The notes under the pieces are model-generated. The model did not search any database and was not told the origin of the DNA. It worked only from the letters and a program-made list of their open reading frames with translations. A program made the translations under genes and the position numbers. Below, one piece after another: positions 27,059 to 36,821 of a DNA stretch of 64,000 nt (position 1 is its first letter; each line of letters begins with the position of its first letter). Origin of the DNA: QAMX01 sp964448855 (lineage in GTDB: Bacteria > Bacillota > Clostridia > Oscillospirales > QAMX01); contig CAYUXI010000002.1 in the NCBI GenBank assembly GCA_964448855.1, positions 62,001 to 126,000 of the forward strand, given 5' to 3'.

Positions 27059-30000
27059 ATGAAGAAATACGAAGCCTACATCGACGGCGAAATCGCCAGC
27101 GTCGATTTCGCAGATCTGGAGGCGGCTGCCGAACAGGGTCAGCCAACGCAATTTGAAAACCGCAACTGGATGGTGACCGGACCGTTCGTCGTCAAAACGG
27201 AAGGCGCATTCGAAACGGAATATCTGTACGAGCGGGAGAAAATCCTGCAAATCGACTACCTTGCGCAGGACGGCGGCGAATCCGGGATCGTCCCGTACCT
27301 CGGTCTGCGCGGTCACAATGCTTACCTCGGCTGCAAAGACCCGATCTGGACACGCGGCGTCCGCAAATGGAATATGCTCCGCTTTGACCCGGACGACGGG
27401 GATTCCGCGTGCGATGAAGCGCTGTATATGACCGAACAGCGCAACTGCATCTTCTACGCCGCAGTCTATGTCCGATGCAATGCGCGCAAACGCGCCGTTA
27501 TCTGCTATGAAAACTCCGGCTGCCGCCTCTTCCTGAACGGACGGCTGATTGCCGATACCCCCTATGGCCGCGTCAAGGGCGTCCCGACCATGGGCCACAT
27601 GGTGCCGGTCGTTTTTGAAGAGGGACTGAACCTTGTCCTTTTCAAGCTCCGCCCGGGCTATATCTGCGATACCGTTGACCTCTCCATGAGCAACTGCTCC
27701 ATTTACCCGATGGCGGCGGAGAGTGGCCCGCTCGGCCTTTCCTACCCGGCACGAACCGCCTCCTATACGGAACGCGATGGCCAGTTCAAACAGCTTTTCC
27801 CCTGCTTTGCGGCAGCGTTTGCGGATTCGGACGGCGGTCAGGTTCAGGTGGATGGCTGGCAGACAGTTGACCTGAAGCCGATGACCGCCGGCGCCGTCAC
27901 GCTTGTGCGCGCCGAGGTCGATGCCAACGCCTCCGAAGTGACGGTGCCCGTCTCCATCACGGCGAACGGCTGTCAGCCGGGCGAAGGCAGCTTCCACCTG
28001 ACCACCGATGCGCCGCCCGCCTTCCGCGGCAAGGAAATCGCCACGACGATGTTCCATTTCGATACCACCTATCACCAGGAACAGCGCGTGTATGCCATGG
28101 GCGCCATCTATATTTTGAAAGAAATCCTTCAGGAAATGAAACGCGACCCGAACTTCCGCGTGATCATCTCCGAGGTCGATTATCTCCACCCGTATTACAG
28201 CATCTACCCGGAGGATCGTGCGCTGCTGAAGCAGGTGTTTGTCAACGGTCAGGCCGAGGCGGACTGCTTCTATAACCAGCCCAATGAGCTGACCTCTGCG
28301 CCGGAAGGGCTCGTTCGCAACCTGGCCTATGGCCAGCTCTATCACCGCGACGTGCTCGGCCGCCTGTGCGACGTGTATACTCCCGGCGACGTGTTCGGTC
28401 ACTTCAACCAGATGTCGCAGCTGTCGGCCAAGGGCGGATGCGGCGGCGTCTCCTGGGGCAAGCATATCTTCGGCTTCCTGCCCGCCTTCCGGCACGTCTC
28501 GCCGGACGGCTCGTCGCTGATTCATGTCCGCGGCGAAGTCGGCCGAAACTGCGCAGCTGAGTGGGGACTGACCACCTGCATGGGCGGCGGCGGCTGCATG
28601 ATGACCGTGCCCGGCTATCCGGTCGATGGCGACCTGTCCTGGATGGAAGAAACCGTCCCGCAGGGGCGCTATGACGTCCGCGGCGAGCTGCGGAAAGCGT
28701 TCGATGAGGATGAGGCGCGCTTTTTGGCAGAGGGAAAACCGTCGCCGTTTGGCATGACCAGCCGCGATATGTCGCTCTATCACGCCGCTGTCTCGCTGAC
28801 CCGTATGGACTTCAAACAGGCCAATCGCATGGCGGAAAACCTGCTGATCACGGCGGAAAAGCTCTCCGTCCTGGCCGCCATGAACGGCGCGGAGTACCCG
28901 GAACGCGCCCTTGATAAGGCGTGGCGGCAGGTGCTCTGCGGCCAGCACCATGACTCCATCACGGGTACAAATAACGAAGTTTCCTTCGTTGACCTGATGG
29001 TCGAATACCGCGAAGCCGTCGAGCTGGCCGCCGATATCTGCGACCGCGCATCGGCGTACATCGCTTCCCATATCTGCACGGAGAACGGCAAACGCGCCGT
29101 TGTCCTCTTCAACCCCCATGCATGGGAACGCACCGAGCACGTCCGCCTCTCCATCCGGAACCCGATTCCGTTTGCACGGCTCCGCGTGGTCACGACGGAT
29201 GGCCAGACGGTTCCGGCTCAGCTGCTGCAGGAGAGCGCAGACGGGGATGCCTACACCACCGAGCTGCTCCTCTATGCAACCGTTCCGGCCTGCGGCTATA
29301 CCGTCTGCTACCTGGAGGAAAAACCGGTGCTGTCCCTGCCGGGCGAGCTGGTCATTCCGGTGGATGCACTGAAAACGAATGACAGCACCGTCATTGAAAA
29401 CGAATTCTACCGGATTCAGGTCGATCCGATGCAGGGCGGCGGCATTGTTTCGCTCTATGATAAAGAGGCAAAGCGTGAGCTGATCGACGCAAACGGCGAT
29501 GGCCCGGCCAACCGCCTCGTCGCACTCAAGGAAACACATGACCGCATGGAGACGCAGCACGAATTCTACACCACCGGCCATAAGCTCCTCTCCAACTGGG
29601 AACAGGCGGATGTTACGTGTACGCGCTGCGCCGAGTTCGAACAGCTGACGATTCGCTATATGCTCGGCAATGTCGTCCAAGTGACGCAGGAAATCTACCT
29701 GGCACGCGGCAGCCGCCGGATTGATCTGAAAACCCGCCTCGACGATTACCGCGACGAGGACGACCTGATGACCGTGACCTTCCCGGTCAACCTGAAGGGT
29801 GCCAAGCCGATCTTTGATGACCGCTTCGCCCCGCAGGTGCGCACCGCGTCCAAAAATGCCCTCTCCTTCCGCACCCACCAGTTTGCAATGGCCTCCCACT
29901 GCGCGGTTTACGCCGCGAACCAGTGGATGGACTACGGCCCGACCGTCACCGTTTGCCTGCGCGATGGCTTCCGGAACGGCGCATTCCAGCTCGGCATGAC

Positions 30001-31849
30001 GCAGATCATTCGTCCGGAACAGCCGCAGCTGGAAGCGCTGACCGACACGCTGCTGCTGGCGCTGACCAAAAAGGCGATTCCTGTGACGCCGTTTGCGGAC
30101 GGTATGCAATCCTGCCTGGGCTCTCAGATCATTCACTTCAACGAGGATCTCTCCTCCGATACCCGCATCGTCTTCTGTGTGGACGGCGTGGAAAATGCAT
30201 ACGAAAAGGATCTGGCCGCCCGATTCCCGGAGGCGTACGATCGCCTGAACCGCGCCGCGCAGAAGCAGGCCGCCGTGCTCTACCTCTGCGATTCCGAGAA
30301 TACCTGGAAGAAACCCATCGATGTGCTGCTCGTCAAAGCCCCGACGTTCGACGCGCTGCGCGCATGGGTCGATTCCACCGCACAGACGCTCGAAAATGAC
30401 CGCTTCCTCCGTGCGAATGCCGTGCTCGGCAGCCCGCTGGAAGACGCCGACGACTACGGTGTCGCGCTCATCAATACCGGGAACATCGCCTGCAGCGTCG
30501 AAAAGGGCAATCTGCTCAACCTGATGCTGTTCCATACCGCAGAGTTTTATGGCAACATCGGCAACACAAACTGCGGCAAAAAGCTGATTCCGGAGCAGAA
30601 ATCCCACATCTTTACCTATTCGCTGTTCCCGCATTCCAAGAGCTACCGCGAGGCGCAGCTCTATCGCCGTGCGCTGGAAAAGAATGACCCGCTGTTTGCA
30701 GTCGCAAAGACCGAACAGGCAGCAGACGCATCCATGCCCACCTCCATGAGCCTGCTCCGTACCGACGACAACGTGATCGTCACGGCCGTCAAGGCCGGCG
30801 GCTATCCGTATGCCGTCATGAAGGGCCAGGTCGGTTCGCTGACAGAACGCGGCATCACCTTCCGTTGCTTCGAGCCGAATGGCCGCACCGCCAAGGCGCA
30901 AATCCACCTCGGCTTCCATGCGACGGCCGCCGAGCAGACCAACCTGCTCGAAGAGGACGGCAAACCGCTGACGATCGCCGATCATGTGATTGAGCTGCCG
31001 GTGACAGCGCATACGATCGAAACCGTGACGGTGCAGCCGGCAGAATGCGCCGTAAAGCCCGGCCACGCACAGATCGGCGCCGTCCGGGAAATCACGGAGC
31101 CGACGTATCTCCGCTCCTGGGAGCATGACCTCGGCACCATGCCGATGGGCTATCTCTCCCTCTGCGCGGTCATCAGCAGACATCCCAAAAAGCTCGATGA
31201 GCGCCGCTTCCAGGTCGATGTCTCCGTGGCCAATAACCACACCGATATCGAAGCCGAAGGAACGGCGACCCTGACGCTGCCGGAGGGCTGGAAGGCCGAT
31301 CAGACGACCATTGCCTACCACCTGCAGCCCGGTGCGCACATGGTGCAAACGGTCACGGTGGAAAAACCGGAGCCGGATGCGAAGGGCATTCTCCGCCTGC
31401 TCTCCGACCACCTCGGACAGACCTTTGAGGACATCTTTGAGGTCGGCTACTTTAACCCGAACCTCAACCTGGAAATCCAGGGCGATGAAATCCATGTCAC
31501 GGTGATCAACGATACCGATGAAATGCTCCGCGGCGAATTGGCGCTGGCCACACCGGTTGAGACATGGGGCAGCATGGGCGGCAAAAACCCGTTCGGCGTG
31601 GCGGAAATTTCGCCCTATCAGCGCCCGATCTCCGTCGCAGCCCACAGCCGCGAAACGGTGGTCTACCGCTGCACAGGCGATGTTTCTCTCTCGTTCTGGG
31701 CGGTCGCGAAGCTGATGGTCAATGGCCGCCTCTACTTCAAAGGTGCATGGCATCGCCCGGTTCAGCCGCACGTGCTCTGGGCGCATACCTTCTTTGATGA
31801 AATTTACCGCGACGGCGGCTCCCTCCGCAAGCTGAACGAAATGGAATAA
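27059..31849 (+). CDS. Very large alpha-mannosidase, glycoside hydrolase family 38
   Basis: 1,596 residues, well above the 850-1,050 usual for bacterial GH38. After about 325 residues of N-terminal beta-rich domain comes the catalytic barrel: zinc-binding His333-x-Asp335 (MFHFDTTYHQEQ), nucleophile Asp444 in PGDVFGHFNQM, and the distal His-Asp of CGQHHDSITGTNNE (about 630-632). A large C-terminal beta-sandwich region follows, including VVLFNPHAWERTEHV. There is no signal peptide, so it probably acts in the cytoplasm on imported mannosides such as N-glycan fragments. ATG after AAAGGAG; own promoter and terminator. The linkage specificity cannot be read. Confidence 0.92.
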   Translation: MKKYEAYIDGEIASVDFADLEAAAEQGQPTQFENRNWMVTGPFVVKTEGAFETEYLYEREKILQIDYLAQDGGESGIVPYLGLRGHNAYLGCKDPIWTRGVRKWNMLRFDPDDGDSACDEALYMTEQRNCIFYAAVYVRCNARKRAVICYENSGCRLFLNGRLIADTPYGRVKGVPTMGHMVPVVFEEGLNLVLFKLRPGYICDTVDLSMSNCSIYPMAAESGPLGLSYPARTASYTERDGQFKQLFPCFAAAFADSDGGQVQVDGWQTVDLKPMTAGAVTLVRAEVDANASEVTVPVSITANGCQPGEGSFHLTTDAPPAFRGKEIATTMFHFDTTYHQEQRVYAMGAIYILKEILQEMKRDPNFRVIISEVDYLHPYYSIYPEDRALLKQVFVNGQAEADCFYNQPNELTSAPEGLVRNLAYGQLYHRDVLGRLCDVYTPGDVFGHFNQMSQLSAKGGCGGVSWGKHIFGFLPAFRHVSPDGSSLIHVRGEVGRNCAAEWGLTTCMGGGGCMMTVPGYPVDGDLSWMEETVPQGRYDVRGELRKAFDEDEARFLAEGKPSPFGMTSRDMSLYHAAVSLTRMDFKQANRMAENLLITAEKLSVLAAMNGAEYPERALDKAWRQVLCGQHHDSITGTNNEVSFVDLMVEYREAVELAADICDRASAYIASHICTENGKRAVVLFNPHAWERTEHVRLSIRNPIPFARLRVVTTDGQTVPAQLLQESADGDAYTTELLLYATVPACGYTVCYLEEKPVLSLPGELVIPVDALKTNDSTVIENEFYRIQVDPMQGGGIVSLYDKEAKRELIDANGDGPANRLVALKETHDRMETQHEFYTTGHKLLSNWEQADVTCTRCAEFEQLTIRYMLGNVVQVTQEIYLARGSRRIDLKTRLDDYRDEDDLMTVTFPVNLKGAKPIFDDRFAPQVRTASKNALSFRTHQFAMASHCAVYAANQWMDYGPTVTVCLRDGFRNGAFQLGMTQIIRPEQPQLEALTDTLLLALTKKAIPVTPFADGMQSCLGSQIIHFNEDLSSDTRIVFCVDGVENAYEKDLAARFPEAYDRLNRAAQKQAAVLYLCDSENTWKKPIDVLLVKAPTFDALRAWVDSTAQTLENDRFLRANAVLGSPLEDADDYGVALINTGNIACSVEKGNLLNLMLFHTAEFYGNIGNTNCGKKLIPEQKSHIFTYSLFPHSKSYREAQLYRRALEKNDPLFAVAKTEQAADASMPTSMSLLRTDDNVIVTAVKAGGYPYAVMKGQVGSLTERGITFRCFEPNGRTAKAQIHLGFHATAAEQTNLLEEDGKPLTIADHVIELPVTAHTIETVTVQPAECAVKPGHAQIGAVREITEPTYLRSWEHDLGTMPMGYLSLCAVISRHPKKLDERRFQVDVSVANNHTDIEAEGTATLTLPEGWKADQTTIAYHLQPGAHMVQTVTVEKPEPDAKGILRLLSDHLGQTFEDIFEVGYFNPNLNLEIQGDEIHVTVINDTDEMLRGELALATPVETWGSMGGKNPFGVAEISPYQRPISVAAHSRETVVYRCTGDVSLSFWAVAKLMVNGRLYFKGAWHRPVQPHVLWAHTFFDEIYRDGGSLRKLNEME

Positions 31850-31860
31850 AACCTGCACAA

Positions 31861-31894
31861 AAAGCCATCCGGAATTTTTCCGGATGGCTTTTTT
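31861..31894 (+). terminator. Terminator after the GH38 gene
   Basis: AAAGCCATCCGGAA pairs with TTCCGGATGGCTTT around TTT, followed by a T-tract. Confidence 0.93.
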
Positions 31895-31898
31895 GATC

Positions 31899-31935
31899 AA
31901 AAACGACTCGCTTTTTGCAAAAAAGCGAGCCGTTT
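31899..31935 (-). terminator. Terminator of the leftward dehydratase-activase operon
   Basis: CTCGCTTTTT/AAAAAGCGAG with an outer AAACG/CGTTT stem; the minus strand runs into a T-tract. A third hairpin (GAAACCC/GGGTTTC, 31961-31982) lies just before the last leftward gene's stop. Confidence 0.75.
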
Positions 31936-31980
31936 GCATGGGGCAGGGGAGATGAACGCTGAAACCCTTGCGCAGGGGTT

Positions 31981-32403
31981 TCAGCCGTGCGCCTCGTGGA
32001 GCGCATAGAGGAACAGGGTTTCGTCGATGATGGCGTAGGAAACGGCCGTCCCGACGAGCGCCTGACATTCATCAGCGCTGAAATAGGCGGACGTCGCATA
32101 CGTGTTGCCGTCTGATTGAATGACAACGCGGCCAGTATACCGGTAAAACCCGGCTCCCCAGTTGGCAATCACACCGTCGCGGGGCACCGCATTTGCAGAT
32201 TTTCGCCGGAAGACCCAAAACATCACCAGAAAATACAGCCCCGGCAGGAACAGGAAAACCGCGTTCGCCAGACTGACGATGGCCAGACAGGTGACATTCA
32301 CTATGTTTGTGGCAAACAAAAGAATGATGAGAACTTCCCACAGCACAAAGGGAATCAGCCACCGGCACGCTGCCAGCCGATACCGTTTCAACGAATAAGC
32401 CAT
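31981..32403 (-). CDS. Small membrane protein of unknown function
   Basis: 140 residues. Two hydrophobic helices at about 13-34 and 38-64 (ending FWVFRRK), then a soluble domain of about 75 residues with no family I recognise (FYRYTGRVVIQSDGNTYATS). The AGGAGG ribosome site is clear. It lies 41 nt downstream of the HgdB-like gene and is probably in its operon. Confidence 0.7.
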   Translation of the reverse strand: MAYSLKRYRLAACRWLIPFVLWEVLIILLFATNIVNVTCLAIVSLANAVFLFLPGLYFLVMFWVFRRKSANAVPRDGVIANWGAGFYRYTGRVVIQSDGNTYATSAYFSADECQALVGTAVSYAIIDETLFLYALHEAHG

Positions 32404-32444
32404 TCAAACCTCCTGAACGATGAACGCATAGCAGCCGCAGCCAC

Positions 32445-33743
32445 TCAGATCTCGACGGGGACAGGAGCCGGTTCGGACGCATCCGAAGCTTCCAGATTTT
32501 CCCGCGCAACCGCCAGCATCAGCTTGATGCGGTTTTCCTGATTGACCTTGGTCGCACCGGGGTCATAGTCAATTGCAACGATGTTCGCCGAGGGGTTGAG
32601 CTGCTTGAGCGTGCGCATGACGCCCTTCCCGCAAATGTGGTTCGGCAGACAGCCAAACGGCTGCACACAGACGATGTTCGGGTAGCCGGAGGCGATCAGC
32701 TCCATCATTTCCGCCGGGAGCAGCCAGCCTTCACCCATCTTGACGCCGCAGCCGATGACCTGTTCACCGTAGGCCTCCAGATGTTCAAACGACGCCGGCG
32801 GCGTCCATTCCGGATAGGGCTTCAGCGCATCGGTGATCAGCTGCTCCCGCCCGATCATATAGCGCAGCGCGAGCTTCGTGAGCTTGGAAGAGAAGAACCC
32901 GCCGCCGTAGAGCCGACGGTCAATCGCCGGATTGCGAAAGCAGTAGAGCAAAAAGCCCATCAGACCGGGGACACAGACCTCACAGTCCTGCGAACGCAGA
33001 AATTCCTCCAGCCCGTTGTTCGCCAGCGCCGAATACTTGACATAGATTTCCCCGACAATCCCAACGCGTACCTTTCGCGTGCGGCGCACGGGAATCTGGT
33101 GAAAATCGGCAGCCATCTGGCTCAGATTGCGGCGCATGGCCGCCGTGCTCAGCCCCTGCTTCTTGGCAAACTGGTCATTCAGCCGCGCCAGCCACTGCTG
33201 CGTCAGCGCTTCAGCCTGACCGGCCGTGACCTCATACGCCTGGACGCTGTTTCGCAGAAGCGTCAGCATATCGCCGTAGACGACGGTTGAAATCCCCTTG
33301 CGAAGCATGGACAGCGTGATTTGAAAACCGCTGTTCAGCTCCAAACCGCTCAGGTTCAGGGAAATCACCGGCACGTGCCCAAACCCGGCCTTGACCAGTG
33401 CCTTGCGGAGCAGGTGGATGTAGTTTGATGCACGGCAGCCGCCGCCGGTCTGCGTGATGGCAACGGCCACGCGGTTGATGTCATATCGACCGCTTTTCAA
33501 AGCGTCCAGAAACTGCCCAATGACGAGAAGCGCCGGATAGCAGGTGTCGTTGTGGACATACTTCAGCCCTTCATCCACAACGGCTCGACCGGTGTTGGTC
33601 AACAGCTCCGTGCGATAGCCCTCCTGGTCAAAAATCGATTTCAGCATGGAAAAGTGAACCGGCAACATCATGGGCAGAAGAATGGTGTGCGTTTCGCGCA
33701 TTTCCCGCGTAAAGCATGGATAATTGGATTGGTTTTGCGCCAT
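32445..33743 (-). CDS. 2-hydroxyacyl-CoA dehydratase (HgdB)-like subunit
   Basis: 432 residues. ETHTILLPMMLPVHFSML, VHNDTCYPALLVIGQF and QTGGGCRASNY are typical of the COG3581-type proteins related to the Fe-S subunits of 2-hydroxyglutaryl-CoA dehydratase. Conserved Cys residues (NDTCYPA, GGGCRAS, CLPNHICGKG) could bind a cluster. In many Clostridia this domain is fused to the C-terminus of the activase; here it is a separate gene starting 6 nt after the activase stop with a poor ribosome site, so coupling is likely. The physiological substrate of this family branch is unknown. Confidence 0.85.
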   Translation of the reverse strand: MAQNQSNYPCFTREMRETHTILLPMMLPVHFSMLKSIFDQEGYRTELLTNTGRAVVDEGLKYVHNDTCYPALLVIGQFLDALKSGRYDINRVAVAITQTGGGCRASNYIHLLRKALVKAGFGHVPVISLNLSGLELNSGFQITLSMLRKGISTVVYGDMLTLLRNSVQAYEVTAGQAEALTQQWLARLNDQFAKKQGLSTAAMRRNLSQMAADFHQIPVRRTRKVRVGIVGEIYVKYSALANNGLEEFLRSQDCEVCVPGLMGFLLYCFRNPAIDRRLYGGGFFSSKLTKLALRYMIGREQLITDALKPYPEWTPPASFEHLEAYGEQVIGCGVKMGEGWLLPAEMMELIASGYPNIVCVQPFGCLPNHICGKGVMRTLKQLNPSANIVAIDYDPGATKVNQENRIKLMLAVARENLEASDASEPAPVPVEI

Positions 33744-33749
33744 AATGAC

Positions 33750-36701
33750 TCAGATACCTGACCTTTCCGTTGTACGTTCGGCAGACCCCAGCGCAGCCAG
33801 CAGACTGCGCAGACGGATCCGGATCGCGCCGAGATTCGTGATTTCATCAATTTTCAGCTGCGTGTACAGCTTGCCGTGGCCTTCCAGAATCCGCCGGATT
33901 TCGTCCGTTGTAATGGCGTCCAGCCCACAGCCAAAGGAAACCAACTGCACGAGCTGCATATCCGGCTGCGTCGCGATATATTCCGCCGCCGCATACATCC
34001 GCGCATGATACGTCCACTGGTTCAACACCTGCACCGGATGCTTGGACAGCAGCGGCAGGAGCGCATCCTCCGTGATGACAGCCGCACCGAGCGATGTGAT
34101 GAGCTGCGGCACACCGTGGTTGATTTCCGGATCGGTGTGATACGGTCGCCCGGCCAGCACGATGATCGGCCGCTTCTGTGCCCGGGCGCGCTCAATGATC
34201 TTCGCGCCCTCGTCGGCAACCTTCTGCAAATAAACGTCCCGCGCCTGGTAGGCCGCATCAGCCGCCCGGGCGATTTCGCGCCGTGTCAGCTCCGGCCAGT
34301 AGGGGGTGAGGATTTCCGACATTCTCCGAATCAAATCGCGGCGGCGGTGCAGCCCAACGAATTCATCCAGAAACCGGACGCGCTGCAAATCCGGCATATT
34401 CGCGGCCAGCACACGCGGATAATAGGCGACAACCGGGCAGTTGAAATGGCGGTCGCCCAGATTTTCATCCAGATTGTAGCTCATGCAGGGATAAAAAATC
34501 GTGTCCAGACCGCTGTTGATCAGCTGCTGTACGTGCCCATGCATCAGCTTGGCAGGGAAGCAGACCGTATCCGAGGGCAGGGAAGCGGCACCGCTCCGAT
34601 ACAGCGCCCGGTCGGACGTCGGGGAAAAGACGGGCTCAAAGCCCAGCTCTGTGAAGAAGGTGGCCCAGAACGGGCGCAGCTCGTACAGATTCAGACCGAA
34701 CGGAATCCCGATGCGCCCGCGATGCGCGGACTCGACCGGCGGATCCGCCATCAGCAGATGCAGCTTGGTATCGCAGAGGTTCAGATCGGTTTTCGGCGCT
34801 TTGTGCGTCACGGGTCGCTCACAGCGGTTGCCGCTGATATACACGCGGCCGTCGGCAAACCGGTTGACGGTCAGCCGGCAGTTGTTTTCGCACCCGCCGC
34901 AGCGCGCATCGGTGACGGTGTGGGAGAAGCTCTCCAGCTCCTCCCGCGTGATGACGGACTGACTGTGGTGCTCCGCCGCGTAGAGCGCCGCACCGTATGC
35001 GCCCATCAGACCGGCAATGTCCGGCCGAACGACTTCGAGATCGAGCTCCGCTTCAAAGGCGCGCAGCACGGCATCGTTCAGGAACGTCCCGCCCTGCACG
35101 ACAACGCGGGTGCCGAGTGCGCTCTTGTCGGCCACACGAATGACCTTGTACAGCGCGTTTTTCACGACGCTGATGGACAGACCGGCCGAGATATTTTCCA
35201 CACTGGCGCCGTCCTTTTGTGCCTGCTTGACAGAGGAATTCATGAAAACGGTGCAGCGCGACCCCAAATCCACCGGGCGATCGGCAAATAGTCCGAGCTT
35301 CGCAAACTCCTCGGAGGAATACCCCAGCGCATTGGCAAACGCCTGCAGGAAGGAGCCGCAGCCGGAGGAACAGGCTTCGTTCAGATAAATGTTGTCAATG
35401 GCGCCGTTTGCAATCTGCAGGCATTTCATATCCTGCCCGCCGATGTCGATGATCAATTCAACGTCCGGCATGAACCGCTTGGCGGCGATGAAATGCGCGA
35501 CGGTCTCCACAATGCCGTCAGACAGCCGGAAGGCGTTCCGAATCAGCTCCTCGCCGTATCCGGTGGAAGCGCCGCCGACAATGGACAGGTTGGGGTAGGT
35601 GTCGTAGAGGCGCATCAGCGTGTCGCGCACCAGCGTGACGGGGTTGCCCTGGTTGACCTGATAGTCGGTGAACAGCAGCTCGCCCTGTTCACTGACCAGC
35701 GCCAGCTTCGTCGTTGTCGAACCGGCATCGATCCCGAGATAGGCGCGGCCGGTGTAGGCGGTGGGATCCCGCCGCGGGACGACGTGCTGTGCGTGCCGAC
35801 GACGGAAGGCCGCATACGCTTCGGCATCCGCAAAGAGCGGCGGAACCGAGTTGTAGGCGTGGTTTTTCTCATACGCTTCCAGCCCGGCCAGCAGCCGATC
35901 AAAATCCACGGACTCCGTGGCCGAAAAGGCAGCGCCCAGAGAAACGTAGTACAGCGCATCCTCCGGACAGGTGCCGGTCAGGTGCAGAGACTCGTCAAAG
36001 CGGGTGCGGAGCTCCGAGAAAAAGTGCAGTGGGCCGCCCAGATAAGCGACACGACCGATGATCGGCCGCCCCTGCGCCAGGCCGCTGATGGTCTGATCCA
36101 CCACCGCACTGAAAATGCTCGCGGCGATGTCCGCTTTTTTGGCACCCTGATTGATCAGCGGCTGAATGTCGGATTTCGCAAACACGCCGCAGCGCGAGGC
36201 GATGGTATACTGCTCCGTCGCCTCGGAAGCGGCCGCGTTCAGCTCCTCCGGCGTCATACCGAGCAGCGTGGCCATCTGATCGATGAACGCACCGGTGCCG
36301 CCGGCACAGCTGCCGTTCATGCGCACCTCGACGCCGCCGGTCAGGAAAATGATCTTTGCATCCTCGCCGCCGAGCTCAATGGCCGCATCCGTTCCCGGCA
36401 GCAGCCGGTTCAATGCCTTGCGCGTGGCATACACCTCCTGAACGAACGGAATGCCGCACGATTCCGACACACCCAGACCAGCTGACCCGGAAATAGTCAG
36501 CAGAGCGGGGGTATCGCCCAGAAACTCGTGGATTCGGCGCAGCAACAGCGTGGCCTGAGCGGCAATCTGCGCCCCGTGCCGATGATAGTCGCGAAAGAGA
36601 ATCCGATCGTCCGAATCCAGCACCACACACTTCAGCGTGGTGGAGCCGATGTCCAGTCCGATGCGGACAGGTTGCCGGGAAATGGGTTGGGTGTTACTCA
36701 T
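33750..36701 (-). CDS. BadF/HgdC-type ATPase activase with duplicated ATPase and DUF2229-like domains
   Basis: 983 residues from the ATG after CAGGAGAGA (MSNTQPISRQPVRIGLDIGS). Two ASKHA ATPase halves, GLDIGSTTLKCVVLD (near 14) and LGIDAGSTTTKLALV (near 320), each have a Cys-containing loop (NGSCAGGTGAF; NEACSSGCGSF) of the kind that holds the shared [4Fe-4S] cluster of dehydratase activators. The C-terminal third (GIPFGLNLYELRPFWATFF, FYPCMSYN) is a DUF2229/COG3580-like domain. By analogy it uses ATP to inject an electron into the partner dehydratase encoded next. Oxygen-sensitive chemistry implies an anaerobe. Confidence 0.88.
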   Translation of the reverse strand: MSNTQPISRQPVRIGLDIGSTTLKCVVLDSDDRILFRDYHRHGAQIAAQATLLLRRIHEFLGDTPALLTISGSAGLGVSESCGIPFVQEVYATRKALNRLLPGTDAAIELGGEDAKIIFLTGGVEVRMNGSCAGGTGAFIDQMATLLGMTPEELNAAASEATEQYTIASRCGVFAKSDIQPLINQGAKKADIAASIFSAVVDQTISGLAQGRPIIGRVAYLGGPLHFFSELRTRFDESLHLTGTCPEDALYYVSLGAAFSATESVDFDRLLAGLEAYEKNHAYNSVPPLFADAEAYAAFRRRHAQHVVPRRDPTAYTGRAYLGIDAGSTTTKLALVSEQGELLFTDYQVNQGNPVTLVRDTLMRLYDTYPNLSIVGGASTGYGEELIRNAFRLSDGIVETVAHFIAAKRFMPDVELIIDIGGQDMKCLQIANGAIDNIYLNEACSSGCGSFLQAFANALGYSSEEFAKLGLFADRPVDLGSRCTVFMNSSVKQAQKDGASVENISAGLSISVVKNALYKVIRVADKSALGTRVVVQGGTFLNDAVLRAFEAELDLEVVRPDIAGLMGAYGAALYAAEHHSQSVITREELESFSHTVTDARCGGCENNCRLTVNRFADGRVYISGNRCERPVTHKAPKTDLNLCDTKLHLLMADPPVESAHRGRIGIPFGLNLYELRPFWATFFTELGFEPVFSPTSDRALYRSGAASLPSDTVCFPAKLMHGHVQQLINSGLDTIFYPCMSYNLDENLGDRHFNCPVVAYYPRVLAANMPDLQRVRFLDEFVGLHRRRDLIRRMSEILTPYWPELTRREIARAADAAYQARDVYLQKVADEGAKIIERARAQKRPIIVLAGRPYHTDPEINHGVPQLITSLGAAVITEDALLPLLSKHPVQVLNQWTYHARMYAAAEYIATQPDMQLVQLVSFGCGLDAITTDEIRRILEGHGKLYTQLKIDEITNLGAIRIRLRSLLAALGSAERTTERSGI

Positions 36702-36761
36702 AAATCGTCTCTCCTGAGAAAAATCCGATGAAAAAAACAATCGGGAGTCTAACGGATGGTA

Positions 36762-36787
36762 GAAAAAGACGCCCGCATCAGCGGGCG
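36762..36787 (-). terminator. Terminator of the glycosyltransferase gene
   Basis: CGCCCGC/GCGGGCG with an ATCA loop; the minus strand continues TCTTTTTCT. Confidence 0.85.
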
Positions 36788-36821
36788 CAGAATGGACAGT
36801 TCCGTAGGATGCGCAAGACTG

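Noticed and set aside
26846..32068. 1,740-codon antisense frame opposite the GH38 gene
   Set aside because: Composition is His/Arg/Val-rich, as expected for the complement of biased codons; the sense strand carries the catalytic motifs.
36762..36787. Promoter-proximal hairpin regulating the activase gene
   Set aside because: Orientation and T-tract show it is the terminator of the glycosyltransferase gene.
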